64,000 nucleotides of DNA from a bacterium SCSIO 12696 (lineage in GTDB: Bacteria; Pseudomonadota; Gammaproteobacteria; Pseudomonadales; Porticoccaceae), in contig CP073744.1 in NCBI GenBank assembly GCA_024397955.1, positions 1,798,001-1,862,000 on the forward strand, given 5' to 3'. Positions 46,866-55,669 of this stretch are shown here, piece by piece; the stretch's first letter is position 1, and every line of letters starts with the position of its first letter. The position numbers were made by a program, and so were the translations under genes. The notes beneath the pieces were generated by a model. That model ran no database searches, was not told the origin of the DNA, and saw only the letters and a list, made by a program, of their open reading frames with translations.

Positions 46866-47780
46866 TCAAGTTTGATAGATTTTTGAAAGGCGATCCCAGA
46901 AATTCATAATTTCCGGTTTAATATTGGCCATATAACGATAAATTTCGACCTTCAGGGGGATATTGTATGCGCCCTCCCCCAGCACAATTACTTCACCCTG
47001 TTCCAGCTCCTGCTCAATTGTGGACTTTGGCAGCCAGCCAACCCCAAAGTCTTCCATCACCATGGATTTAATTGCTTCGGCAGTACTGGTTTCAATAACT
47101 TTCTCAAAGTAGAAAGGCGTCAGACTGTTCGTGGTTACCTCGTGGATCATTTTAGTGACGGATGAGTAATTCATGTAACTGAGATAAGGAATGGGCTTTT
47201 CAGGCGTACCTGGAAATTGAAAAAGCTCCCGATTCTGCAAGGCCCGGGAGCAAACCGGCAATAAAATATCTTCGCCCAGTTGAATGGATTCATACTTGCT
47301 GGCATCCAGAGAAATTGGGCTGATGGAATCACCGTAGACAATCAAAAGATCAAATTCTTGATGCTTCAAGGATTCGTAAAAATCCACACCACCTTTGATA
47401 CTCGATGACAGGCGAAAGCGAAAATCCCCAAGATCCTTCTCCATGGACTTGAACCAAGCGGGGAAAAAATACACCGATAGGTGATTAGTAATGCCAATGG
47501 TGAGAGTTGGCCGTTTACCACTCTCTGTGGTACTGAAGTCCTCTCTGACTTTGTACAAAATCCGAATGGTTTGGTTGGCAGTTTCCACAAAACGATAGCC
47601 GGCATTGGTCAGCGAAATGGGGTGGCTGGTTCTGTCCACAAGAGTGGTGCCCAGCCAATCCTCAAGAGAGCGAATACGACGACTGAATGCCGATTGGGTA
47701 ACATGGCGATCTTCTGCCGCCTTGGAAAAGCTGCCAGAGTTGGCAAGACTGACGAAATCCAGCAACCACTTCAGTTCCAT
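46866..47780 (-). CDS. LysR-type regulator of the peptide/aspartate island
   Basis: The 304-aa protein has the LysR helix-turn-helix (WLLDFVSLANSGSFSKAAED, HVTQSAFSRRIRSLEDWLG) and an effector-binding domain from about residue 90. It diverges from the DUF819 permease gene and precedes the fusion gene on the same strand. An identical dyad lies upstream of itself and the permease (47822-47838) and upstream of the fusion gene (46801-46817), and a near copy lies upstream of the TonB receptor gene (55419-55435). Regulation of all three by this protein is inferred; the inducer is unknown. Confidence 0.9.
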   Translation of the reverse strand: MELKWLLDFVSLANSGSFSKAAEDRHVTQSAFSRRIRSLEDWLGTTLVDRTSHPISLTNAGYRFVETANQTIRILYKVREDFSTTESGKRPTLTIGITNHLSVYFFPAWFKSMEKDLGDFRFRLSSSIKGGVDFYESLKHQEFDLLIVYGDSISPISLDASKYESIQLGEDILLPVCSRALQNRELFQFPGTPEKPIPYLSYMNYSSVTKMIHEVTTNSLTPFYFEKVIETSTAEAIKSMVMEDFGVGWLPKSTIEQELEQGEVIVLGEGAYNIPLKVEIYRYMANIKPEIMNFWDRLSKIYQT

Positions 47781-47821
47781 ATTTTATTCACCGCCCGATT
47801 CTGTTGATACTGAATAAACCT

Positions 47822-47838
47822 TATGCAAGGCATGCATA
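47822..47838. promoter_or_regulatory. LysR-type operator, site 2 (lysR-permease divergent promoter)
   Basis: TATGCAAGGCATGCATA has perfect half-sites with five-base spacing. It lies 41 bp before the LysR start and 145 bp before the permease start, the normal place for an autoregulatory LysR site. Confidence 0.78.
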
Positions 47839-47983
47839 GCCTTATTACGGATTTGCCACAACGCTGCCAGCCTCCCAACTTATAATCACTTTTGCACTAT
47901 CTGCCGAGTTTCTCAAAAGAAGCTTTGCTATCGCATCGCTTAGATGAGCACTGTGTTAGCACCTTACTCTCAGGATACCGCCT

Positions 47984-49234
47984 ATGCAAAACAGCCACGC
48001 CCTTATTAGCAGCGATGTGGTCACCTTCGGATTGTTGGTGACTATTCTGGCACTCATTTTTCACACCGCCAGTAGCAACAACCCCAAATTACGTCGTTTT
48101 TACAAATTCGTTCCCGTGGTATTGATGTGCTACCTGATACCGTCGCTGCTCAGTACTTTTGGGGTGATCACCTCGGAAGGCTCACAGCTTTGGAGCATCG
48201 CCAAAAATTATTTTTTGCCCGCCAGTCTGGTGCTGATGACTCTGAGCATCGATCTGAAAGCCATCGCCAGGTTGGGCAACAAAGCCATTGCCATGTTTTT
48301 GACCGGAACCGTTGGCATTGTTATTGGCGGTCCATTGGCTATCCTGATTGTTGGCATAGTAAGCCCGGAAACCGTTGGCGGCAGTGATAGCGACGCAGTT
48401 TGGCGCGGCCTTGCAACGCTAGCCGGCAGCTGGATCGGCGGCGGCGCCAACCAGACTGCCATGCTGGAGGTGTACCAATACAATCCGCAAAACTACTCTG
48501 CCATGGTAACGGTGGACATTATTGTCGCCAACCTGTGGATGGCGGTTTTGCTTTATGGCGTTGGCAAAAGCGACGCCATTGATCGCTGGCTGAAAGCCGA
48601 CACCAGCGCCATTGACCAGATCAAAGCTCAGTTGGAAGAGTATCATGGCAGCCGCGAGCAGCCCCTGGATTTTCCTAAATTAACTGCCATTTTCGCAGTT
48701 GCTTTCGGAGGCGTAGGCCTCTCTCATTTAGCCGCCAATACCTTCACGCCTTTTTTCAGCAATATCGATTTTGCCAAGGACACCATTTTAACCAGCAGTT
48801 TCTTTTGGATTGTGGTCACCGCTACTACTGTCGGCTTAACCCTCAGCTTTACCCGCTTACGAGAGCTGGAAGGGGCTGGCGCGTCAAAATTTGGCAGCCT
48901 GTTTATTTACCTGCTGGTATTGGTTGTCGGTACCAAAATGGATGTAATGAAAGCCTTTGAACAGCCGGGATTGATCGTTGTGGGCATTATCTGGATGGCT
49001 ATTCACGCCGGGCTGTTGATATTTGTGGCGAAAACCATTCGCGCACCGTTTTTCTTTCTGGCTGTGGGCAGCAAATCCAACGTGGGCGGTGCAGCATCGG
49101 CGCCCATTGTAGCCGCGGCCTTCCACCCATCACTGGCTCCGGTAGGGGTATTGCTGGCAGTATTTGGCTACGCCCTGGGCACCTACGGTGCGATTCTGTG
49201 TGCAGAACTGATGGCCATGGCTGGCAGTTTTTAA
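47984..49234 (+). CDS. DUF819 family permease (YjcL-like)
   Basis: The 416-aa protein has about eleven to twelve membrane helices and the DUF819 signatures AKNYFLPASLVLMTLSIDLK, LAGSWIGGGANQTAM and GSKSNVGGAASAPIVAAAFH. The duplicated glycine/asparagine motifs are typical of inverted-repeat transporters. The substrate is unknown in the family; given the neighbours, an amino acid, dicarboxylate or small peptide is a reasonable guess. AGGA lies 8 nt upstream of the ATG. A hairpin follows at 49246-49271. Confidence 0.85.
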   Translation: MQNSHALISSDVVTFGLLVTILALIFHTASSNNPKLRRFYKFVPVVLMCYLIPSLLSTFGVITSEGSQLWSIAKNYFLPASLVLMTLSIDLKAIARLGNKAIAMFLTGTVGIVIGGPLAILIVGIVSPETVGGSDSDAVWRGLATLAGSWIGGGANQTAMLEVYQYNPQNYSAMVTVDIIVANLWMAVLLYGVGKSDAIDRWLKADTSAIDQIKAQLEEYHGSREQPLDFPKLTAIFAVAFGGVGLSHLAANTFTPFFSNIDFAKDTILTSSFFWIVVTATTVGLTLSFTRLRELEGAGASKFGSLFIYLLVLVVGTKMDVMKAFEQPGLIVVGIIWMAIHAGLLIFVAKTIRAPFFFLAVGSKSNVGGAASAPIVAAAFHPSLAPVGVLLAVFGYALGTYGAILCAELMAMAGSF

Positions 49235-49245
49235 AGAACATTAGA

Positions 49246-49271
49246 ACCGGTTTTGCTCCTGCAAAACCGGT
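49246..49271. terminator. Hairpin after the permease gene
   Basis: A perfect 11-bp stem ACCGGTTTTGC/GCAAAACCGGT with a TCCT loop. There is no T run after it on the plus strand, so termination strength is uncertain; it sits between convergent genes. Confidence 0.55.
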
Positions 49272-49307
49272 ACTCTCACAATATAAGATGCTAGGTTAGT
49301 AACACAT

Positions 49308-50015
49308 TCAAAGTGATTGCAGCTCAGGGAATTCCACCTTATCAGCTGAGGTCAGGAACCGGTGTATTCCTGCTTCAGGATCTAGAGTAAAACCGCGTTC
49401 AAACACTTCATCCACAAATAGCGCCGCAGTTTTATCCGCAAGCCCCAAGCCCGGCAGGGCCGATTTATTGGTAACCATTAGGGTGTGCATAATGTCTCGC
49501 CGGTCTTGACGCACGTCGAAGTGGGGGCAAACACTGCCTGAGAGAATGCCGAGGCAACTCATAGGTTGTATACGAGTTTTGATGGAGTCAGTAATACACC
49601 AGTCAAACAACAAACAGATTCCAGCGCTTGCACCCGCTAACAACACACCACGCTGGTAAGCCGCCTGTAACGCTGGCACCACTTGCCATTCATTAAACAA
49701 TGCCAGCAAATTTCGTGTTACACCACCATCAATAAAAATAATATCCGCGTCGGCGAAATAACTGTCCGGATCGTCGCTTTTCATATCAAACAAACGAAAC
49801 AGCTCCGGCTGGCACTGGAAGCGCGCGGCCAAACTATAGAACTCCATAATGCGGCGAGGGTCTTCCGCCTTGGCGGCGCCTATGTAATAAATTTTGGGGT
49901 TTTCCGCCGCTACCGTATCTAACATCAATTGGAAAAAGTGAGCCGGTTTCCAGGAAGGCACAAAAACCGATGGCGAATCACTAAACCCCAAAATACGGCG
50001 CTTTACCTGAGTCAC
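49308..50015 (-). CDS. pepE: Peptidase E-like S51 peptidase
   Basis: The 235-aa protein has the S51 nucleophile motif LLAGASAGICLLFDW (Ser of GASAG) and IIFIDGGVTRNLL, with later acid/His candidates in LGLADKTAAL and VCPHFDVRQD. It is nearest to peptidase E/YgaJ proteins. Classical peptidase E cleaves Asp-Xaa dipeptides; cyanophycinase is in the same family, but its longer GTSAG architecture is not matched. The start is GTG with AGAGGA 4 nt upstream. It lies 64 nt after the S9 peptidase gene on the same strand. Releasing aspartate for the aspartase is a fitting inferred role. Confidence 0.82.
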   Translation of the reverse strand: MTQVKRRILGFSDSPSVFVPSWKPAHFFQLMLDTVAAENPKIYYIGAAKAEDPRRIMEFYSLAARFQCQPELFRLFDMKSDDPDSYFADADIIFIDGGVTRNLLALFNEWQVVPALQAAYQRGVLLAGASAGICLLFDWCITDSIKTRIQPMSCLGILSGSVCPHFDVRQDRRDIMHTLMVTNKSALPGLGLADKTAALFVDEVFERGFTLDPEAGIHRFLTSADKVEFPELQSL

Positions 50016-50079
50016 AATATCCTCTCTTCTTATTTAGCTGTCATGCATATGGAAACCTTGTGGTGGTACCAGTCGTCCA

Positions 50080-52092
50080 TTATTTTTCGTCGGGAAACGT
50101 TGGCTGGTATGGCTGGCCAATATATTGACCGTACCAACCAAGCTCAGTGTTAATTTTAAAAAGCTGGTTGCGCGGCTTACCAAAGTTATGGGGCTCTCCA
50201 TCAGCAATATACAAATGAGTATCAACCCCCGCTGCTTTTACCGCTCGATACATCAAAATGCTCTGGGTTGGCGGAACTCGCACATCTTTTTCACCAGCCC
50301 AGAACAGGGTTGGCGTAGTAGCTTTGTAGGCCTGATACATTGGTGACTGCTGACGATACACATCCAGAGGGGCATCTTTCTGCCAGGGAGAGCCGCCAAA
50401 ATTAAAGGTTCGTGAATGGCGCACATCACTCTCACCGTACATGGAATCCCAGTCCGCAGCACCGGCACCAGACGACGCCGCTTTAAACCGATCAGTTTGG
50501 GTAATCAGCCAGTTGACCATATGCCCCCCGGCACTCCAACCGTGTTTCAGCAGTTTGTTTGAATCTGCCAAGCCCGCATCAATCAATGCGTCAATCCCTA
50601 ACATCACATCTTTATCCGCATTGCGAAAATAAGCGCCCACCATATCGCGCATAAACTCATCACCATAACCAGTGCCACCTCTGTGATTGGGCAAAAATAC
50701 CCCGTAGCCTTGCCCGGAAAAAACCGGTATTGAGCGGGACACATTCCAAGAACCAAACTGCGAAGATGATCTAGGCCCACCGTGGGTAATGGTCACCAAC
50801 GGAAAGCGCTCGCCCTGCTGGTAGTTCACCGGGTATACCAGTAAACCCTCTACGGTTTTGCCGTCAGCGCCCTTCCAGGTAAACGCTTCCTGGTGGCCCA
50901 ACAGTTTGTTCTGGTTAAAGTCTTTGTACACATGAGTAATTTGAGTCAGCTCACCATCGGCGGTAAGGCGATGCAATTCACCAGGGTTGAGCGAATTTTC
51001 CAATCTAAAAACATGAGTGCCTGTCTGCGGACTAAAGCTCCATGCGCCCAGCTCATGGTCTCCGCGGGTGATCTGGGTTAATTTTTGCTTACCAAGATCG
51101 TAGCGATACAGCTGGTTGCGCAGGCCACTATTACCCAGCACAAACACAGCTTTCCCATCTTTGGTCCAGTGATAATCCATCACTTCTATATTTTCTTCAG
51201 GGAAAATTAATTGCGCTTTTTTCGCACCAACTTTCTGCACAAACAAGTTGTCTTGATAATAGTGCTCACCGCTGTCGTTTACCGTGGCGATGTAAGCGAA
51301 AGACTGCCCGTTCGGAGACAGTTTGGCATTGGACTCTCTGTAGCTATTATTGGTCAGACGTTGACTTTGATTGCTGGCGGGCGAGAAGAGATAGAGCTCC
51401 CGTTGTTGCTGATCATCAGAGAGACGTGAGGGAGCACGAGCGTACAGAACATCGCCATTGTCAGAGGCCACATTAAAATCGCCTACGGTATAAGAACCGC
51501 TGATTATCTGTGCGGACTTACCTCCAGAAACGCTAAAGAACCACAGCTCTCTACTTGTGGGGTTATCGTAAGCCTCGATGGCGGTAGCGTACTTTTTATT
51601 AGCCACCTTGGTTTTTTTTTGGTTACTGCGAAAATAAAAACCCGAGCCGTCCGCTACCCATAGTGGGTTCTGCACAGACAGTTCGTGACGAGTCAACTTT
51701 CTAGTAGTGTTCCTACGTACATTGTAAAGATACGCCTGCTGATCAGCGACACCTTCCTTTTTTGAATCCTGCTCACGAAGCAATAAAAAATGCTTGCTAT
51801 CCGGCGACCAATTGACCGTAGAAAATCGTTCACCCTTACGCTCAGGTTTGAGAATTTCTCGAGATTCTCCCGATTCTATGTTGTGTAAAATATAGCTATC
51901 AACGTGGCGATTTTTGCCCCAATCTGTCTCACGAAGGGTGTAAACCACGTAACGACCATTAGGGGCCAAGCTGACGTTTGATATCAATGGCAATGAAACC
52001 ATATCTACTGCGGTGACTACTGACTTTTCTCGATCCGCAGCCGCAGAAAAACCTGTCAGCAAGCACGCTGCTGCCAAGAACAAATAACGCAT
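50080..52092 (-). CDS. Secreted S9 family (prolyl oligopeptidase-like) peptidase
   Basis: The 670-aa protein has a signal peptide (MRYLFLAAACLLTGFSAAAD), a beta-propeller domain (about 30-400, repeated WSPDSKHFLL-like blades) and a C-terminal hydrolase domain with HGWSAGGHMVNWL (nucleophile Ser), acid Asp in WAGEKDVRVPP, and His in DGEPHNFGKP. Propeller-gated S9 enzymes cleave short peptides. It lies 58 nt after the TonB receptor gene, with a perfect hairpin between. S9 enzymes beside TonB receptors include lasso-peptide isopeptidases; that role cannot be decided here. Confidence 0.9.
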   Translation of the reverse strand: MRYLFLAAACLLTGFSAAADREKSVVTAVDMVSLPLISNVSLAPNGRYVVYTLRETDWGKNRHVDSYILHNIESGESREILKPERKGERFSTVNWSPDSKHFLLLREQDSKKEGVADQQAYLYNVRRNTTRKLTRHELSVQNPLWVADGSGFYFRSNQKKTKVANKKYATAIEAYDNPTSRELWFFSVSGGKSAQIISGSYTVGDFNVASDNGDVLYARAPSRLSDDQQQRELYLFSPASNQSQRLTNNSYRESNAKLSPNGQSFAYIATVNDSGEHYYQDNLFVQKVGAKKAQLIFPEENIEVMDYHWTKDGKAVFVLGNSGLRNQLYRYDLGKQKLTQITRGDHELGAWSFSPQTGTHVFRLENSLNPGELHRLTADGELTQITHVYKDFNQNKLLGHQEAFTWKGADGKTVEGLLVYPVNYQQGERFPLVTITHGGPRSSSQFGSWNVSRSIPVFSGQGYGVFLPNHRGGTGYGDEFMRDMVGAYFRNADKDVMLGIDALIDAGLADSNKLLKHGWSAGGHMVNWLITQTDRFKAASSGAGAADWDSMYGESDVRHSRTFNFGGSPWQKDAPLDVYRQQSPMYQAYKATTPTLFWAGEKDVRVPPTQSILMYRAVKAAGVDTHLYIADGEPHNFGKPRNQLFKINTELGWYGQYIGQPYQPTFPDEK

Positions 52093-52112
52093 AGGGTTAC
52101 CTCTTAAAATGC

Positions 52113-52142
52113 AAAGACGTGCTCCGAGTGGAGCACGTCTTT
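52113..52142. terminator. 12-bp perfect hairpin between receptor and peptidase genes
   Basis: AAAGACGTGCTC and GAGCACGTCTTT pair perfectly around CGAGTG. On the minus strand it is followed by GCATTTTAAG, a weak T run. It lies 8 nt past the receptor stop and may be a partial terminator or 3'-end stabiliser that sets the receptor:peptidase ratio. Confidence 0.65.
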
Positions 52143-52150
52143 AAAGGAAG

Positions 52151-55100
52151 TTAAAAGCGCGCGCGTATTCCGAATCGGAAAGTCCGGCCATTGTAAGTGG
52201 CAAGGTCACTAAAGCGGTCGGAACGGCCACGAGTTTCGTTTACTGAAAACTTACGCCCGCTGTCAGTCAGATCGCTGGCTCGAAAGTAAAAAGTGAGACG
52301 ATTCAGTGGGCCGAAATCCAGATTGCGCAGTTTGTACTCGGCGGTAAAATCCAGAAAACCCCTTTCTTGCTGATACTGGCTGATACCAAACGCTTCGATT
52401 TCTTCCAGCTGTATACCGGAATAGCGGTAGCTGAGAGCCGCTTCGAAATCGGAACTGTCGTAGAACAGTGCCACATTGGCTACTTCTTCAGGAGAATTAA
52501 AGAATGAGAACTCCTGAATTAATGGATCCCCTATATCGGCCAGACCAAGTTGCACTAAAATATTTTGCTCAGGATCATCTACAGCAAGATCCGGATCACC
52601 CAGAGACCCTAAGTTAATATCTGTGGAGCTTTCTTGGAAAGTAAAGTTGGCAATAACTCCTGCATTTTGCAACCAACCCGGCAAGTAACTAAATGTATGA
52701 TAAAAGCCAAGTTCTAGACCGAAGACATCTGCTTTACCACCATTTTGAGATTGGATGATATTCACTGTCGCATTTGGAGAACTTAGTAACGCGTCAAAGC
52801 CACCAAGTTGATCAATTAAGGCGGCACCTTCTCCAGTAAAAGGAACATTATTTAGCAGCTCAGCCGGATCAAAATTTCCGCCGGCATTGAAATTAGTATC
52901 GGTAGCAAAATTACTGAAGATAAAATCATCAATTTTTTTGTAAAAAACAGCAGCGGTTATAGCATTTTGAGCATCAATGTAATACTCCAGCGATAAGTCA
53001 AAATTTTGTGAATAAGCATTTTTCAAATCTGGGTTGCCCAACTCAAAATCTGCTTCAACTTGGTCAACATCTGCCAAAGTGGCCGTAGCAGCTGCAACAC
53101 CATCGTTTAAATCAACGTCAAAGTCACCCTCGATGGAGGCAGCGAGGAGATCAAATGTCGGCCGTGCAATAGAAGTGGTGTATGACGCGCGGAACAACAG
53201 ATTATCGGCAATATTATAGGTCGCTGCTATTCGCGGTAAGAACTCAAAATTATCTGTATCTGTTAAATTTTGCTCCAAGTCCGGCGGGGTCAAATTTACA
53301 GAATCGCCATTACCGGGCGTTTCTTCAAAAAATACACCGGCCGTAAAATCTGCCGGAGCTGACAAATCTGCCTGATATTGTTCCATGCGGAACCCGCCGA
53401 CAATATCCCAGTCGCCAAATTTGAGCTTGGCTTGCACATAAGCAGAGTAAAATTTTTCAACCGCTTCGGTGAGTTCAACATTCTGAGGATCATCACCAGA
53501 TGCAAAAAAACCATTACGGAAGTTGTTGCGTATATTGCGCAGGCCATCACCATCAAATACTGGAATACCGTTAAATCCGATATTTGCGAATGGGTTATCA
53601 ATGGGGCCAAAAGTGCGAATATCGCGAGTAAAGACACCTAAGTCTCCTGCCACAGCATTATTGTCTGGAAAGGTATCAACTGTTCCTAGGTATTCACCAG
53701 TTTCGCTCAATAAGTCATCTGTATTAGATAAAGTAATTACCAAGTCTGTGAATTCGGAGCGTTCGTACTGCACGCCAAATTTAATACTCTGCAATACACC
53801 GTCGTCATCAAAGGAACGCTCAGCATCAAATTTAAGTGAAAAGCGTTTATTTTCCTCAGAATCTTGCAATTCTTCATCGAAGTCATTGATTTCACCACAG
53901 GCTTCACCGTCATCATCCAAGCAAAACGGATCAAGGGCCCTGGTAAACACGTCCTGAGCACCCGGAACCGGTGCAACAAAGGGGCTAGCGTCCAAATTAA
54001 AAGGCGCAAAAGCTACTGCGTTATCGTTAGTGCCTCCCGGGACATCATCAAAATCATTGGTAAAATCGATCGATAGGATAGGGTTTTCTCTGAATGCCCT
54101 GGAAGAACCTGCAATATAATTGAACGTCCATTTTTCGAGCACTGTTTCACCGCGCAGAAAAATTGATGACTGACTTTCAAACTCATCTTCAATCTGACCT
54201 TCGAAGGTGATTTCGGGATCGTCAAAAGTTCTTCTTACAACACCGTCCACTGTGTCGAAATCATCGTTATCCACATCGAATTCAATATTGGAAATAATTT
54301 CATCACTTTCCGTTTCACTGTAGCGGCCACCGAGGGTTAGCGTGGTAGTATCAGTGACATTCCATTGAAAACTACCCGATACGTTGATGTTATCTCGCTC
54401 AATATCTGCTGCTTCATAGTCAACTTGCTCGGTAGTAAAGTTCTCAATGTCAATAAAATCTGTCGGTACTAGCTCTAATGCATCTTCAATGGTATCGGCA
54501 TCATCCAGAACGACTGTTGAGCCATCCGCTGCTGTAAAGGTCTGCGGAAACAGCACTTCCGGCACGGTTGTAGACGGGTTAATCTGCAAATTGTCACTAA
54601 AACGCCGACGGAATGACGCCGACAGATTAAAACCAAAATCTTCGGTAAAGTGCTTGGCAAAGTTGGCGGAGTAACGATAACCGTTATCTTCCGCAAAGCT
54701 GTTATTGATATTCTCCAGGCTGATGCTGCCACCTTCTCTGCGCTCAAGAGCGCCGCGAGTACGGATATCGACGATACCGCCAATGCCTTCTGAAGCGTGT
54801 TCTGGCAAAGGTGCTTTCGTCACCACGATATTGCTGACTCCGTCGCCGCTAACAACGTTCAGCGGTGTGCGGCGAAACTCATCTGCCGTTCCCAGGCGCA
54901 GTCCATCATTCAAAACTGTGTTAAACGATGTATCCAAACCACGAATAGAAATGAATTCACCGTCACTGGTATCGTTATCTCGCTGGAAAGAAACACCTGG
55001 AATACGAGCCAGGGCTTCGGCGATGTTGTTATCCGGAAAGCGACCGGCATCATCCGCAGACAGCGAATCTGATATGGAGGCAGCATCTTTTTTACTGAGA

Positions 55101-55276
55101 ATGGAATTGGCAATCGAGCTCCGCGTGCCAGTAACCACCACTTCCTCCTGAATTTCCCGCTTGTTCGCACCTTCTTTGGCGCTGTCCTCCTGCCCATAGG
55201 CAAACGTCGACATGCCATCCAAAGCAAACAATGTAATCGGCAGTACTTGGTAAGCCAGTTTGTTTTTCACAACCAT
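52151..55276 (-). CDS. TonB-dependent outer-membrane receptor
   Basis: The ~1040-aa protein has a signal peptide (ending FAYGQ), a plug domain with EEVVVTGTRSSIANSILSKK, DAGRFPDNNIAEALARIPGV and FISIRGLDTSFNTVLNDG, and a 22-strand barrel ending RTFRFGIRARF with C-terminal Phe. The plug pattern is that of the Xanthomonas/Caulobacter-type receptors (TIGR01782-like) for oligomeric nutrients. External loops are rich in Asp. The ATG at 55276 has AGGGGG only 1 nt away; a GTG at 55270 has ideal 7-nt spacing and may be the true start. Peptide uptake is inferred from the linked peptidases. Confidence 0.92.
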   Translation of the reverse strand: MVVKNKLAYQVLPITLFALDGMSTFAYGQEDSAKEGANKREIQEEVVVTGTRSSIANSILSKKDAASISDSLSADDAGRFPDNNIAEALARIPGVSFQRDNDTSDGEFISIRGLDTSFNTVLNDGLRLGTADEFRRTPLNVVSGDGVSNIVVTKAPLPEHASEGIGGIVDIRTRGALERREGGSISLENINNSFAEDNGYRYSANFAKHFTEDFGFNLSASFRRRFSDNLQINPSTTVPEVLFPQTFTAADGSTVVLDDADTIEDALELVPTDFIDIENFTTEQVDYEAADIERDNINVSGSFQWNVTDTTTLTLGGRYSETESDEIISNIEFDVDNDDFDTVDGVVRRTFDDPEITFEGQIEDEFESQSSIFLRGETVLEKWTFNYIAGSSRAFRENPILSIDFTNDFDDVPGGTNDNAVAFAPFNLDASPFVAPVPGAQDVFTRALDPFCLDDDGEACGEINDFDEELQDSEENKRFSLKFDAERSFDDDGVLQSIKFGVQYERSEFTDLVITLSNTDDLLSETGEYLGTVDTFPDNNAVAGDLGVFTRDIRTFGPIDNPFANIGFNGIPVFDGDGLRNIRNNFRNGFFASGDDPQNVELTEAVEKFYSAYVQAKLKFGDWDIVGGFRMEQYQADLSAPADFTAGVFFEETPGNGDSVNLTPPDLEQNLTDTDNFEFLPRIAATYNIADNLLFRASYTTSIARPTFDLLAASIEGDFDVDLNDGVAAATATLADVDQVEADFELGNPDLKNAYSQNFDLSLEYYIDAQNAITAAVFYKKIDDFIFSNFATDTNFNAGGNFDPAELLNNVPFTGEGAALIDQLGGFDALLSSPNATVNIIQSQNGGKADVFGLELGFYHTFSYLPGWLQNAGVIANFTFQESSTDINLGSLGDPDLAVDDPEQNILVQLGLADIGDPLIQEFSFFNSPEEVANVALFYDSSDFEAALSYRYSGIQLEEIEAFGISQYQQERGFLDFTAEYKLRNLDFGPLNRLTFYFRASDLTDSGRKFSVNETRGRSDRFSDLATYNGRTFRFGIRARF

Positions 55277-55418
55277 TCCCCCTATCACTTATATTGGCAA
55301 GCTGCGTTGCAAAAAAGGCAAACCAACCACCCTGATGTTCGCAACATAGGCTTTCTTTGTTTCTACCATCTTAGGGTTCCGGGGGCGCAAGCTGTCAAAT
55401 TCGGAATGCGCAACCTGT

Positions 55419-55435
55419 TATGCAAAAAATACATA
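55419..55435. promoter_or_regulatory. LysR-type operator, site 3 (TonB receptor promoter)
   Basis: TATGCAAAAAATACATA keeps one perfect TATGCA half and a TACATA half with one mismatch, at the same five-base spacing, 142 bp before the receptor start. The rest of 55277-55669 carries the divergent yicC promoter and no recognised gene. Confidence 0.65.
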
Positions 55436-55669
55436 ATCCTGAAAGCCTTGCCAGACAAGGGCTACAGCGATTTTTCCCGGCAAAATCCACAAAGAATCAA
55501 CGGTTGGAGGAATACGGATTGATACTGTTTTTTTGATAGCACATAACAATTCCCCCTACATTTGGAAACAAGAAAATTGATCAAGTACTGACACCGCCTA
55601 CCCTACTGGCACCCAGTAACCGGCCCGGCTAACATACAACCTTTATAACCATTATTTTTTGAGACTCTT

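Noticed and set aside
50044..50049. A fourth TGCATA operator near the pepE start
   Set aside because: Only one half-site is present; the partner position does not resemble TATGCA.
43173..55435. Lasso peptide biosynthesis cluster
   Set aside because: No precursor peptide, B-type transglutaminase-like or C-type asparagine-synthetase-like gene is present; only uptake and peptidase genes.
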